This document shows, piece by piece, positions 38,104 to 47,040 of a stretch of DNA of 64,000 nucleotides. The position numbers and the translations under genes were made by a program. The notes under the pieces were generated by a model. It saw only the letters and a list, made by a program, of their open reading frames with translations. It was not told the DNA's origin and did no database searches. The stretch is from Kumtagia ephedrae (GTDB taxonomy: Bacteria > Pseudomonadota > Alphaproteobacteria > Rhizobiales > Rhizobiaceae). The stretch is from the NCBI RefSeq assembly GCF_003012745.1, contig NZ_PXYK01000012.1, positions 62,001 to 126,000 on the forward strand, read 5' to 3'. Within the stretch, counting starts at the first letter, position 1. The number at the start of each line of letters is the position of its first letter.

Positions 38104-38261
38104 CCCTCCCCCTTGAGGGGAGGGTGGCCGCGAAGCGGCCGGGTGGGGTGCGAGCGGCAGTGCTCTACGCCATCTTCTTCGTGGTAGAAAAGGCATCGCA
38201 CGGCCGCTCGCACCCCACCCGCCTCGCTTCGCTCGGCACCCTCCCCTCAAGGGAGAGGGAG
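38104..38261. repeat. GC-rich inverted-repeat element between DUF2793 and rnd
   Basis: Arms at 38104-38155 (CCCTCCCCCTTGAGGGGAGG, GGCCGCGAAGCGGCC, then GGTGGGGTGCGAGCGG) and about 38203-38261 are inverted copies around a 45-bp centre. It fills the whole 38096-38263 gap between two converging genes, where it may serve as a bidirectional terminator. It is of the same family as the elements in hrpB and at 60699. Confidence 0.9.
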
Positions 38262-38263
38262 GC

Positions 38264-38881
38264 TCAGCTATGTGCGAAGATATCCTCCTCGCCCCAGCCC
38301 ATCAGGTCGAGGCGGGCGCGGGCGGGCAGGAAGCGGAAGCAGGCGTCGGCGACCTTGGTGCGGTTCTCGCGCATCAGCCGGGTGACCAGGATCTCGCGCA
38401 GCCGGTGCAGGTGGAGAACGTCGGAGGCAGCGTATTCGAGCTGCTCCGGCGACAGCGTCTCGGCGGCCCAGTCGGACGACTGCTGCGCCTTGGACAGGTT
38501 GACCCCGAGCAGCTCGTAGCAGATGTCCTTCAGCCCGTGGCGGTCGGTGTAGGTGCGGGTCAGCCGCGAGGCGATCTTGGTGCAGAACACCGGCTCCGGC
38601 ATGGCACCGAAGGCGTGGCTGAGCACGGCAAGGTCGAAGCGGGCATAGTGGAAGAGCTTTGTGACGCGCTTGTCGCGCAGGAGCGCGACAAGGTTCGGCG
38701 CCTTCTTCTGCCCGGGGGCGATCTGGATGACGTCGGCGGTTCCGTCGCCGGGCGAGATCTGAACCACGCACAGCCGGTCGCGATGCGGGTTGAGACCGAG
38801 CGTTTCCGTGTCGATCGCGACCGCCTCGACATTGTAGTTGGCGAGGTCGGGCAGGTCGTGCTTGTGGAAGCGGATGGTCAT
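38264..38881 (-). CDS. rnd: Ribonuclease D (short DEDDy 3'-5' exonuclease)
   Basis: A 205-residue exonuclease domain. The DEDDy catalytic set is visible: AIDTETLGLNP (Asp and Glu), FHYARFDLAVL (Asp), and EYAASDVLHLHRL (Tyr and Asp). It lacks the C-terminal HRDC domains of E. coli RNase D, as is usual for short rhizobial homologues. It trims 3' ends of tRNA and other small RNAs. ATG 38881 has GGAG upstream. Confidence 0.9.
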   Translation of the reverse strand: MTIRFHKHDLPDLANYNVEAVAIDTETLGLNPHRDRLCVVQISPGDGTADVIQIAPGQKKAPNLVALLRDKRVTKLFHYARFDLAVLSHAFGAMPEPVFCTKIASRLTRTYTDRHGLKDICYELLGVNLSKAQQSSDWAAETLSPEQLEYAASDVLHLHRLREILVTRLMRENRTKVADACFRFLPARARLDLMGWGEEDIFAHS

Positions 38882-38998
38882 CGTCGTCTCCGGTCGTGGC
38901 GCTCACTCCTCGCCGCGATCGCGAGAAAAATCAACAGGGACCGACTGCTTACGTCGGTTGCTCCCCGCCCGATAGGCCGATCCGCGGTTGCGGCAAAG

Positions 38999-39060
38999 TC
39001 CCCCTCTCCGTCTCGCCCTTCGGGCGCGCCACCTCTCCCCCACTTCGTGGGGGCGAGGAA
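38999..39060. repeat. Single repeat arm downstream of the M20 peptidase gene
   Basis: A half-element: CCCCCTCTCCG, GCCCTTCGGGC, then CTCCCCCACTTCGTGGGGG. It contains two small hairpins and lies 12 bases past the stop of the minus-strand M20 gene, where it may end its transcript. It is related to the arms at 53692-53735. Confidence 0.75.
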
Positions 39061-39071
39061 AGGTGCCCAGC

Positions 39072-40457
39072 TTACCGCGTCAGCGCGTCAAGGATGCGTG
39101 CCCAGGAGCGCTGGCCCTTGTGGAAGGAGGCGAGGTCGTATTTCTCGTTGGGCGAATGAATGCGGTCGTCGGATTGGGCGAAGCCGACCAGCAGCGACTC
39201 CATGCCGAGAATCGTCTGGAAGTCGCCGACGACGGGAATGGAGCCGCCGCTGCCGACCAGCACCGCGGCCTTGCTCCATTCGTCGGTCAGCGCCTGCTGC
39301 GCCTTGGTGAGGAAGGGCGACTCGTAGGACAGCTGGATCGCCGGCGAGCCGCCATGCGGATGGAACTCGACCGAGCAGTCGGCCGGAAGCCGTTCGCGCA
39401 CGAAAGCGCGAAAGGCCTCGCGGATCTTCACCGGGTCCTGCTTGTGGACCAGGCGGAAGGAGACCTTTGCAAACGCCTCGGCGGCGATCACGGTCTTGAA
39501 GCCTTTTCCGGTGTAGCCGCCGGAGATGCCGTTGAATTCGGCGGTCGGCCGTGCCCACACCAGCTCCAGCACCGAGCGGCCCGTCTCGCCGGCCGGCTCG
39601 GACAGGCCGATGGGGCCGAGGAAGTTCTCGGCCGTCTCCCCCAGCGCCTGCCACGACTGCAGCACCTGCCGGGGCGTCTCCTCCACGCCGTCGTAGAAGC
39701 CCGGGATGGTGACGCGGCCGGTCTCGTCATGGATGTCGGCGAGGATGCGGGCGAGGACGCGGACCGGATTGGCGGCCGGCCCGCCATACATGCCGGAATG
39801 CAGGTCGCGGTCGGCGGCCTTGACGACCACCTCCTCGCCCACCAGCCCGCGCAGCGAGGTGCAGATGGAGGGCGTCTGCCGGTCCCACATGTCGGTGTCG
39901 CAGACCAGGGCGAAGTCGGCCCGCAGCTCGGCGGCGCTGGCTTCCAGGAACGGCTTCAGCGACGGCGAGCCCGACTCCTCCTCGCCCTCGAACAGGAGCG
40001 TGACGCGGCAGGGCAGCGTGCCGTGCACCGCCTTCCAGGCGCGGCAGGCCTCGACGAACAGCATGAGCTGGCCCTTGTCGTCGGAGGAGCCGCGGCCGGT
40101 GATGACCTTCCGGCCTGGCTCCAGCTCCTTGACCTTTGGGTCGAAGGGATCGTCGTGCCACAGGTCCAGCGGATCGACCGGCTGCACGTCGTAATGGCCG
40201 TAGAACAGTATGTGCGGCGCGCCGGCCGGTCCGTCGTGATGGGCGACGACCATAGGATGGCCGGACGTGTCGCGCACGCTGGCGTCGAAGCCGATGGTCT
40301 TCAGGTCGGCGACCAGCCACTCCGCCGCCTTGCGGCAGTCGGCCTTGAAGTCCGGGTCGGTCGAGATCGACCTGATGCGCAGCAGCGCGAACAGCCGCTC
40401 GAGGCTCTTGTCGAGATCGGCATCGAGACGGTCAAGGACGGGGACCAGCGCGGACAT
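39072..40457 (-). CDS. M20 family dipeptidase/deacylase
   Basis: A 461-residue metallopeptidase. Zn-ligand motifs are LFYGHYDVQPVDPLDLWHDDPF, GRGSSDDKGQLM, LLFEGEEESGSPSL and DTDMWDRQTPSI. The dimerisation lid domain is in the middle (about 200-340). It resembles dipeptidases annotated as ArgE/DapE-related M20 proteins that cleave dipeptides or acyl-amino acids. No signal peptide, so cytoplasmic. ATG 40457 has AGAGG upstream. Confidence 0.9.
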   Translation of the reverse strand: MSALVPVLDRLDADLDKSLERLFALLRIRSISTDPDFKADCRKAAEWLVADLKTIGFDASVRDTSGHPMVVAHHDGPAGAPHILFYGHYDVQPVDPLDLWHDDPFDPKVKELEPGRKVITGRGSSDDKGQLMLFVEACRAWKAVHGTLPCRVTLLFEGEEESGSPSLKPFLEASAAELRADFALVCDTDMWDRQTPSICTSLRGLVGEEVVVKAADRDLHSGMYGGPAANPVRVLARILADIHDETGRVTIPGFYDGVEETPRQVLQSWQALGETAENFLGPIGLSEPAGETGRSVLELVWARPTAEFNGISGGYTGKGFKTVIAAEAFAKVSFRLVHKQDPVKIREAFRAFVRERLPADCSVEFHPHGGSPAIQLSYESPFLTKAQQALTDEWSKAAVLVGSGGSIPVVGDFQTILGMESLLVGFAQSDDRIHSPNEKYDLASFHKGQRSWARILDALTR

Positions 40458-40864
40458 GGGCGTACCTCTTTCGATTGGCGGCGCACCCTAACGACAGGAC
40501 GGGAGAACGGAAAGAGCGGGGATGGTGGGCCAGGGACAGCGTGCAGCCAATGGCAGATATTGCTACGCAAAGGGGAGCCCCGGACAGAAAAATGCCGCCG
40601 TGGTGGAGGGGAACCACGGCGGCCTTACTGAAACATGCGGCAGCCCGGAGAGGGGGAAGGGGCTGCCGCACAGTCCGGGTAGGCGGGGGACGGGCCTTGA
40701 CCGGACCCGGCATTAACTGCCGATGGATCGTATTTGGGGAGGCAAAAGTGGTGTTTCAAGGGCCGGCAATGTTACAAGTTCGTAATATAATCGTGATCGG
40801 CCGCCCTGCCCTTGAACGATCGCCGGCGGTGCCCTCCGCCGGCTCTGCCCTTGCCTTTTCGTCG
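40458..40864. other. Gene-free stretch upstream of the M20 gene
   Basis: These 407 bases hold no coding sequence I can support. They contain two strong consecutive hairpins (listed separately) and A/T-richer DNA near 40735-40800 (GTTACAAGTTCGTAATATAA) which may carry a promoter. The stretch may encode a structured RNA. Confidence 0.4.
40594..40669 (+). ncRNA. Candidate structured RNA: two adjacent stable hairpins
   Basis: Hairpin 1: 11-bp perfect stem (40594-40604 with 40613-40623) and an 8-nt purine loop GGAGGGGA. Hairpin 2: 10-bp perfect stem (40637-40646 with 40660-40669) and a purine-rich 13-nt loop GGAGAGGGGGAAG. Both loops expose GGAG/GGGG runs. There is no T tract after either, so they are not standard terminators. 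Strand is arbitrary; the purine loops favour the plus strand. Confidence 0.4.
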
Positions 40865-41254
40865 TCAACCGTGGCGCAGGTCGTAGTGAAACACCTTCGC
40901 CATGATCTGCCAGCGGCCATCCAGCCTGACCAGCGTGAGCAGGTCGGTGAAGAATTTCGGCCCGATCGCGCAGTTGAGCCGCACGAAGGCGGTAACCGGC
41001 CCGGCCAGCTCGATCGACAGGATGCGGTCGGCGCGCGGCTCGTTCCGGCTTGCCGGCGACGGCCGCTTGTCGACGACGGGAAAATACTCGTCCATCGTCA
41101 GATGCAGCAGCTCGCCTTCGCTGGCGCAGGCGTAGATCGCCTTGGGGTGGAAGATCTTCGCCAGCCGCGTCGTGTCGCTATGGTAGAGCCCGTCGAAATA
41201 ATCGGCCAGCGCCTCGGCGATCTCGGCATAGGCGCGCGAATGGGGTTCGCTCAT
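40865..41254 (-). CDS. NTF2-like nuclear-transport-factor-fold protein
   Basis: A 129-residue protein of the NTF2/putative lumazine-binding type: AYAEIAEALADYFDGLYHSDTTRLAKIFHPKAIYA, then ISIELAGPVTAFVRLNCAIG-like strands and DGRWQIMAKVFHYDL at the end. The start at 41254 overlaps the GST stop by four bases (ATGA), so both form an operon. Small enzymes or binding proteins adopt this fold; the reaction is not predictable. Confidence 0.82.
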   Translation of the reverse strand: MSEPHSRAYAEIAEALADYFDGLYHSDTTRLAKIFHPKAIYACASEGELLHLTMDEYFPVVDKRPSPASRNEPRADRILSIELAGPVTAFVRLNCAIGPKFFTDLLTLVRLDGRWQIMAKVFHYDLRHG

Positions 41255-41865
41255 GCTGCCACAAGCCGCTCGGCGGCGAGAGCGGCCTGCACGGTCGGAC
41301 GGGCGCGAACCCGCTCGACGAAGGCGGCGAGTTTCGGCCATTTGCCGAGATCGACACCGGTGCGGGCGGACCAGTTCGCCACCACGAAGAGATAGGCGTC
41401 CGCCACCGAGAAGCTCTTGCCGAGCAGGTAGTCGCGGCCGTCGGCGAAGAACCTTTCAAGATAGTCTAGGCGGCTGCCGACATTGGCGCGCGCCGTCGCC
41501 TTGGCCTCGTCCGAGGCGGCCGGATTGAACAGCGGGCTGTACGCCTTGTGCAGCTCCGCCGAAACGAAGTTCAGATGCTCCTGCAGCCGCGTCCGGGCAA
41601 GCGTGCCCGGCTCGGGGGCGAGGTCGCGCGCCTTGCTGGCATCGGCGAGATGCTGGACGATCGCCGCGCCTTCCGTCAGCACCTCGCCGTCGGCCAGCCG
41701 CAGCGCCGGCACGTAGCCCTTCGGATTGATGGCGCGGAAGTCGGCGCCGGTCTCGGTGGTCTTCGTAAGGATGTCGACGCGCTCGAGCTCGAAATCGTGG
41801 CCGAGCTCGCGCAGCACGATGTGGCTGGTGAGCGAGCAGGCGCCGGGGGCGTAGTAGAGCTTCAT
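41251..41865 (-). CDS. Glutathione S-transferase (beta-class-like)
   Basis: A 204-residue GST. The N-terminal thioredoxin-like domain begins MKLYYAPGACSLTSHIVLRELG, with the Cys10 typical of bacterial beta-class enzymes, and has PKGYVPALRLADGEVLTEGAAI. The helical C-terminal domain includes LLGKSFSVADAYLFVVANW. It conjugates or reduces electrophiles with glutathione in the cytoplasm. It is divergent from an HxlR regulator, which often senses reactive electrophiles, so induced detoxification is likely. Confidence 0.92.
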   Translation of the reverse strand: MKLYYAPGACSLTSHIVLRELGHDFELERVDILTKTTETGADFRAINPKGYVPALRLADGEVLTEGAAIVQHLADASKARDLAPEPGTLARTRLQEHLNFVSAELHKAYSPLFNPAASDEAKATARANVGSRLDYLERFFADGRDYLLGKSFSVADAYLFVVANWSARTGVDLGKWPKLAAFVERVRARPTVQAALAAERLVAA

Positions 41866-41927
41866 GAACTGGTTCCCTTGCCAGGAGTTGGCGGCATGGC
41901 TGGTAGCAGAGGCAGTAACAAAACGGA

Positions 41928-41944
41928 ACCACATAACTTGTGGT
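41928..41944. promoter_or_regulatory. Inverted repeat between gst and hxlR
   Basis: ACCACATAACTTGTGGT: perfect 6-bp arms around a 5-bp spacer, within the 121-bp divergent promoter region. It is a good candidate operator for the HxlR protein, controlling both genes. Confidence 0.55.
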
Positions 41945-41986
41945 AAGCATGCTTTTCAGGTATCCCAGCGGTAACCGGAGCGCACC

Positions 41987-42382
41987 GTGCCCCTGAAGGT
42001 CCGCAAGAACAAGGCGCCGACGCCGCCGTCCGACTGCCCGCTGGCCGAATGCATGGCGCTGCTCGGCGGCGCCTGGACGCCGCACATCATCTGGTATCTC
42101 TCGGCCGGTCCGCGGCGCTTCGGCGAATTGCGGGCCGACATGCCGACGGTCTCGGCCAAGGTGCTGACCGCCCGGCTGCGCGACCTCGAGCGCAAGGGCG
42201 TCCTGTGGCGCAAGGTGATGCCGACGTCGCCGCCCTCGGTCGAATATGGGCTCACCGAGCTCGGCAACGAGATGATGCCGGCGATCTCGGCGATCGTGGA
42301 GATCAGTTGCAGGCTGAGGGACGGCCACGCCTCACATTGGCGGGGCAGGGACGGCCCGCGGGCGGCGGCCGACGCCGTCTGA
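41987..42382 (+). CDS. HxlR family transcriptional regulator
   Basis: A 131-residue winged-helix protein with the HxlR signature: CPLAECMALLGGAWTPHIIWYLSAGPRRFGELRADMPTVSAKVLTARLRDLERKGVL. The conserved N-terminal Cys is the usual redox or electrophile sensor in this family. GTG 41987 follows GGAG. It is divergent from the gst/NTF2 pair and probably controls it. Confidence 0.9.
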   Translation: MPLKVRKNKAPTPPSDCPLAECMALLGGAWTPHIIWYLSAGPRRFGELRADMPTVSAKVLTARLRDLERKGVLWRKVMPTSPPSVEYGLTELGNEMMPAISAIVEISCRLRDGHASHWRGRDGPRAAADAV

Positions 42383-42459
42383 TCGGGCATGTCAGGAGGC
42401 GTTCGCAACGGCCGTTGGCCCATGGACAGGCATCGGCCGGCGGGCTACCCCTATCGCCC

Positions 42460-45400
42460 ATGAAAAAAGGCGATCATCTCTTCCTCGTCGACGGCTCCGG
42501 TTACATCTTCCGCGCCTATCACGCGCTGCCGCCGCTCAACCGCAAGTCGGACGGACTGCCGACCAGCGCCGTGCTCGGCTTCTGCAACATGGTGTGGAAG
42601 CTGGTCCAGGATGCGCGCAACACCGATGTCGGTACGGCGCCGACGCATTTCGCCGTCATTTTCGACTATTCGGCAAAAACCTTCCGCAACGAGCTCTACG
42701 CCGAATACAAGGCCAACCGCTCCGCCCCGCCGGACGACCTCATCCCGCAGTTCGGGCTGATCCGCGAGGCGACGCGCGCCTTCGACCTGCCCTGCATCGA
42801 GATGGAAGGTTTCGAGGCGGACGACCTGATCGCCACCTATGCGCGGCTTGCCTGCGAAGTGGGCGGCGACACCACCATCGTCTCCTCCGACAAGGACCTG
42901 ATGCAGCTCGTCGGGCCGACGGTGAAGATGTACGATCCGATGAAGGATCGCCGCATCGGCATTCCGGAAGTCATCGAAAAATGGGGCGTTCCGCCCGAAA
43001 AGATGATCGATTTGCAGGCGATGACCGGTGATTCCGTCGACAATGTGCCGGGAATTCCGGGCATCGGACCGAAAACCGCGGCACAATTGCTGGACATCTA
43101 CGGCGATCTCGACACGCTGCTCGCCCGCGCCGGCGAGATCAAGCAGGAGAAGCGGCGGGAAAACATCATCGCCAACGCCGACAAGGCGCGCATCTCGCGC
43201 GAGCTGGTGCGGCTGAAGGACGATGTGCCGGTGACGGAGGGACTGGAGGCGTTCGGCCTGCAGCCGCCGCACGGGCCGAAGCTGATCGCCTTCCTCAAGG
43301 CGATGGAGTTCACCACGCTGACACGGCGCGTCGCCGAGGCGACGGGTACGGACGCCGCCGAGGTCGAGGCCGCCAGCGTCAAGGTCGATATGGCCGATCT
43401 GCACGGGCCGGATGTCGGCGCGGGCGCTCTCTCCTCCCTCGAGGGGGAGATGGCGGCGAAGCCGCCGGAAGGGCTTGCCTCGGAAGGCACCGCCGCAACG
43501 TCGAGCACTGCCGCAACAACCCCCTCCGGCGGCTTCGCCGCCACCTCCCCCTCGAGGGGGGAGGCGACTCCCGCTGCGCTGAGCGCCCTGCGCGCCCAGC
43601 AGGCCGCCTCGTCGAAGGTCGACCAGAAGGCCTATGCCTGCATCCGCGACCTCGCCACGCTGCAGCAATGGATCGCCGAGGCGCGCGCCGCCGGCGTGCT
43701 TGCCTTCCGCGTCGAGGCAACGTCGCTCGATCCGATGCGCGCCGAGCTGGTGGGCGTCTCGCTGGCGCTCGGCCCGAACCGCGCAGCCTATGTCCCGCTG
43801 GCGCACAAGTCCGGCGACGACCTGCTGGCCAGCGGCCCGATCTCGGACCAGATCCCCGTCCGGGAAGCGCTCGCCGCGCTCGCGCCGCTGCTCACCGATC
43901 CGTCGGTGATGAAGGTCGGGCACAACCTCAAATACGACTGGTTCGTGCTGCACCGCCACGGCATCGACATGGCGCCCTGCGACGACACCATGCTGCTCTC
44001 CTATGTGACAGACGGCGGCAGCGGCGGCGGCCACGACCTGGCGTCGCTGGCCGACAAATGGCTCGGCCTCGACGTCATTCCTTTCAAGGACCTGGTCGGC
44101 TCGGGCAAGAAGCTGGTCAGCTTCGACTTCGTCGCGATCGAGCGCGCCACCGTCTATTCGACCGAGGGCGTCGACATCGCGCTGAGGCTGTGGACCCTGC
44201 TGAAGCCGCGCCTCGTCGCCAAGGGGCTGGTGTCGGTCTACGAGCGGCTGGAGCGGCCGCTGGTGCCGGTGCTGGCGCGCATGGAGGAGCGCGGCATCCT
44301 GGTCGACCGGCAGATGCTGTCGCGGCTGTCGGGCGAGTTCGCGCAACGCGCCGCCGCGCTAGAGGAGGCCGTCTACCAGGCCGCCGGCGAGCGCTTCACC
44401 ACCGGCTCGCCGAAACAGCTCGGCGACATCCTGTTCGGCAAGATGGGCATTCCCGGCGGCTCCAAGACAAAGTCCGGCCAGTGGTCGACCACGGCGCAGT
44501 TGCTGGAGGAGCTGGCGGCGGAAGGCTACGAGCTGCCGCGGCGCATCGTCGACTGGCGCCAGCTCACCAAGCTGAAGTCGACCTATACCGACGCCCTGCC
44601 GGAATACATTCACCCCGAGACGCGGCGGCTGCACACCTCCTACGCGCTTGCCTCCACGCCGACGGGCCGCATCTCGTCGTCGGAACCCAATCTCCAGAAC
44701 ATCCCGATCCGCACGGCCGAAGGCCGGCGCATCCGCACCGCCTTCATCGCCGACAAGGGCAACAAGCTGGTCTCCGCCGACTATTCGCAGATCGAGCTCA
44801 GGGTGCTCGCCCACATCGCCGACATCCCGCAGCTCCGCCAGGCTTTTGCAGACGGCGTCGACATCCATGCCATGACTGCTTCGGAAATGTTCGGCGTGCC
44901 GGTCGAGGGCATGCCGTCGGAAATACGCCGGCGCGCCAAGGCGATCAATTTCGGCATCATCTACGGCATCTCGGCCTTCGGCCTGGCCAACCAGCTGTCG
45001 ATCGAACGCTCGGAGGCGGGCGACTACATCAAGAAGTATTTCGAGCGCTTTCCCGGGATCCGCGACTACATGGACAGCCGCAAGCAGATGGCGCGCGACA
45101 AGGGTTATGTCGAGACGATCTTCGGCCGGCGCATCCACTATCCCGAGATCCGCTCATCCAACCCCTCGGTGCGCTCCTTCAACGAGCGCGCCTCGATCAA
45201 CGCGCCGATCCAGGGATCGGCCGCCGACATCATCCGCCGCGCCATGATCCGCATGGAGGATGCGCTGCGCCAGGCCGGCCTGTCGGCGCGCATGCTGCTG
45301 CAGGTGCATGACGAGCTGATCTTCGAGACGGCGATCGAGGAGGTCGAGGCGACTTTGCCGGTCGTGCAACAGGTGATGGAGAATTCGGCCATGCCGGCCG

Positions 45401-45465
45401 TCTCGCTCGCCGTGCCGCTGAGGGTCGATGCGCGGGCGGCCGACAACTGGGACGAGGCGCATTGA
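42460..45465 (+). CDS. polA: DNA polymerase I with repeat-derived linker and degenerate proofreading site
   Basis: A 1001-residue PolA starting at ATG 42460. The 5'-3' exonuclease occupies about 1-300 (FLVDGSGYIFRAYHAL, GFEADDLIATYA, GDSVDNVPGIPGIGPKTA). The polymerase domain lies at about 640-1001 (TGRISSSEPNLQNIP, SADYSQIELRVLAHI, RRRAKAINFGIIYGIS, LQVHDELIFE). A repeat element codes for about residues 324-369 in the linker. In the 3'-5' exonuclease domain the first metal ligand, Asp in E. coli, is Arg417 (AFRVEATSLD) and the last is Gly570 (YSTEGVD), while Glu419 and Asp493 remain. Proofreading is therefore probably weak or lost; repair and Okazaki processing should be intact. Confidence 0.95.
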   Translation: MKKGDHLFLVDGSGYIFRAYHALPPLNRKSDGLPTSAVLGFCNMVWKLVQDARNTDVGTAPTHFAVIFDYSAKTFRNELYAEYKANRSAPPDDLIPQFGLIREATRAFDLPCIEMEGFEADDLIATYARLACEVGGDTTIVSSDKDLMQLVGPTVKMYDPMKDRRIGIPEVIEKWGVPPEKMIDLQAMTGDSVDNVPGIPGIGPKTAAQLLDIYGDLDTLLARAGEIKQEKRRENIIANADKARISRELVRLKDDVPVTEGLEAFGLQPPHGPKLIAFLKAMEFTTLTRRVAEATGTDAAEVEAASVKVDMADLHGPDVGAGALSSLEGEMAAKPPEGLASEGTAATSSTAATTPSGGFAATSPSRGEATPAALSALRAQQAASSKVDQKAYACIRDLATLQQWIAEARAAGVLAFRVEATSLDPMRAELVGVSLALGPNRAAYVPLAHKSGDDLLASGPISDQIPVREALAALAPLLTDPSVMKVGHNLKYDWFVLHRHGIDMAPCDDTMLLSYVTDGGSGGGHDLASLADKWLGLDVIPFKDLVGSGKKLVSFDFVAIERATVYSTEGVDIALRLWTLLKPRLVAKGLVSVYERLERPLVPVLARMEERGILVDRQMLSRLSGEFAQRAAALEEAVYQAAGERFTTGSPKQLGDILFGKMGIPGGSKTKSGQWSTTAQLLEELAAEGYELPRRIVDWRQLTKLKSTYTDALPEYIHPETRRLHTSYALASTPTGRISSSEPNLQNIPIRTAEGRRIRTAFIADKGNKLVSADYSQIELRVLAHIADIPQLRQAFADGVDIHAMTASEMFGVPVEGMPSEIRRRAKAINFGIIYGISAFGLANQLSIERSEAGDYIKKYFERFPGIRDYMDSRKQMARDKGYVETIFGRRIHYPEIRSSNPSVRSFNERASINAPIQGSAADIIRRAMIRMEDALRQAGLSARMLLQVHDELIFETAIEEVEATLPVVQQVMENSAMPAVSLAVPLRVDARAADNWDEAH
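43429..43567. repeat. Inverted-repeat element inside polA, in frame
   Basis: Arms 43430-43473 (CTCGAGGGGGAGATGGCGG...) and 43518-43565 are inverted copies, each with an inner GGCGGC(GAA)GCCGCC hairpin. It adds about 46 codons between the 5'-3' and 3'-5' exonuclease domains, reading GALSSLEGEMAAKPPEG at its start, without a stop codon. Confidence 0.92.
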
Positions 45466-45595
45466 GTTCCTGCCAATCGCGCAGCCCATCGCCTACGGAA
45501 CAGCCTATCATACCCGCCGTTGTTTGCCCTGTCCGTCAAGCCAGCTCGTTTGGTATCTGCCTGCCGGCATCTTCTCTTCGCAGCCGGTGGAATTC

Positions 45596-46302
<707 letters not shown>

Positions 46303-46306
<4 letters not shown>

Positions 46307-47040
46307 GCCGCCTCCGTGCCGAGATAGGCGGCCTGCACCTGCGCATTCGCCCTGATCTCGTCCGGCGTGCCTTCCGCCAGCACCTTTCCTGCATCAAGCA
46401 CGGTGATGCGGTCGGCGAGCGCCATCACCACCGGCATGTTGTGCTCGATCAAAAGCACCGTCGCGTCGCGCGCGATCTCGCGCACCAGCCCGACGAAGCT
46501 GTCGATCTCGCCATCGGAAAGCCCCTGCGTCGGCTCGTCGAGGATGAGCAGCCGCGGCTTCAGCGCCAGGCCCATCGCCACTTCGAGCAATCGCTGGTGG
46601 CCGTAGGACAGGGCGCCGGCCGGCGTGCCGGCGCGGGCGGCGAGCCCGGTGCGCGACAGGGCCGCCATGACGCCGTCGCGCAGCCGGCCCGATCCGCGGC
46701 CGTCGGCCAGCGTGCGCTGCACCGGCAGCGCGACATTGTCGAACGCCGTCAGGTTGGGGAAGACGCTGGTGATCTGGAAGGTGTAGGCGATGCCGGCCCG
46801 CACCCGCTCATGCGCCGGCATCGCCGTGATATCGCGGCCGTCGAAGACGATCGTCCCGGAGGTCGGGGCGATGCGGCCGCAGACCAGGCTGACGAAGGTG
46901 GTCTTGCCGGCGCCGTTCGGGCCGATGACGGCGCGAACCTCGCCGGGCGCAACCGAGAAATCGACATGGTCGACGGCGCGCAGCCCGCCGAAGGCCTTGC
47001 AGAGGTCGGTCGTGGTGAGCAGCGGCGTCACGGCAGCCAT
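46303..47040 (-). CDS. livG: Branched-chain amino acid-type ABC ATPase LivG
   Basis: A 245-residue ATPase with FGGLRAVDHVDFSVAPGEVRAVIGPNGAGKTT, ITAMPAHERVRAGIAYTFQITSVFPNLTAFDNV, signature LSYGHQRLLEVAMGLA and LLILDEPTQGLS: all typical of LivG. Start 47040 (MAAVTPLL) lies within the end of livM; GTG 47049 is an alternative. It works as a heterodimer with LivF. Confidence 0.93.
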
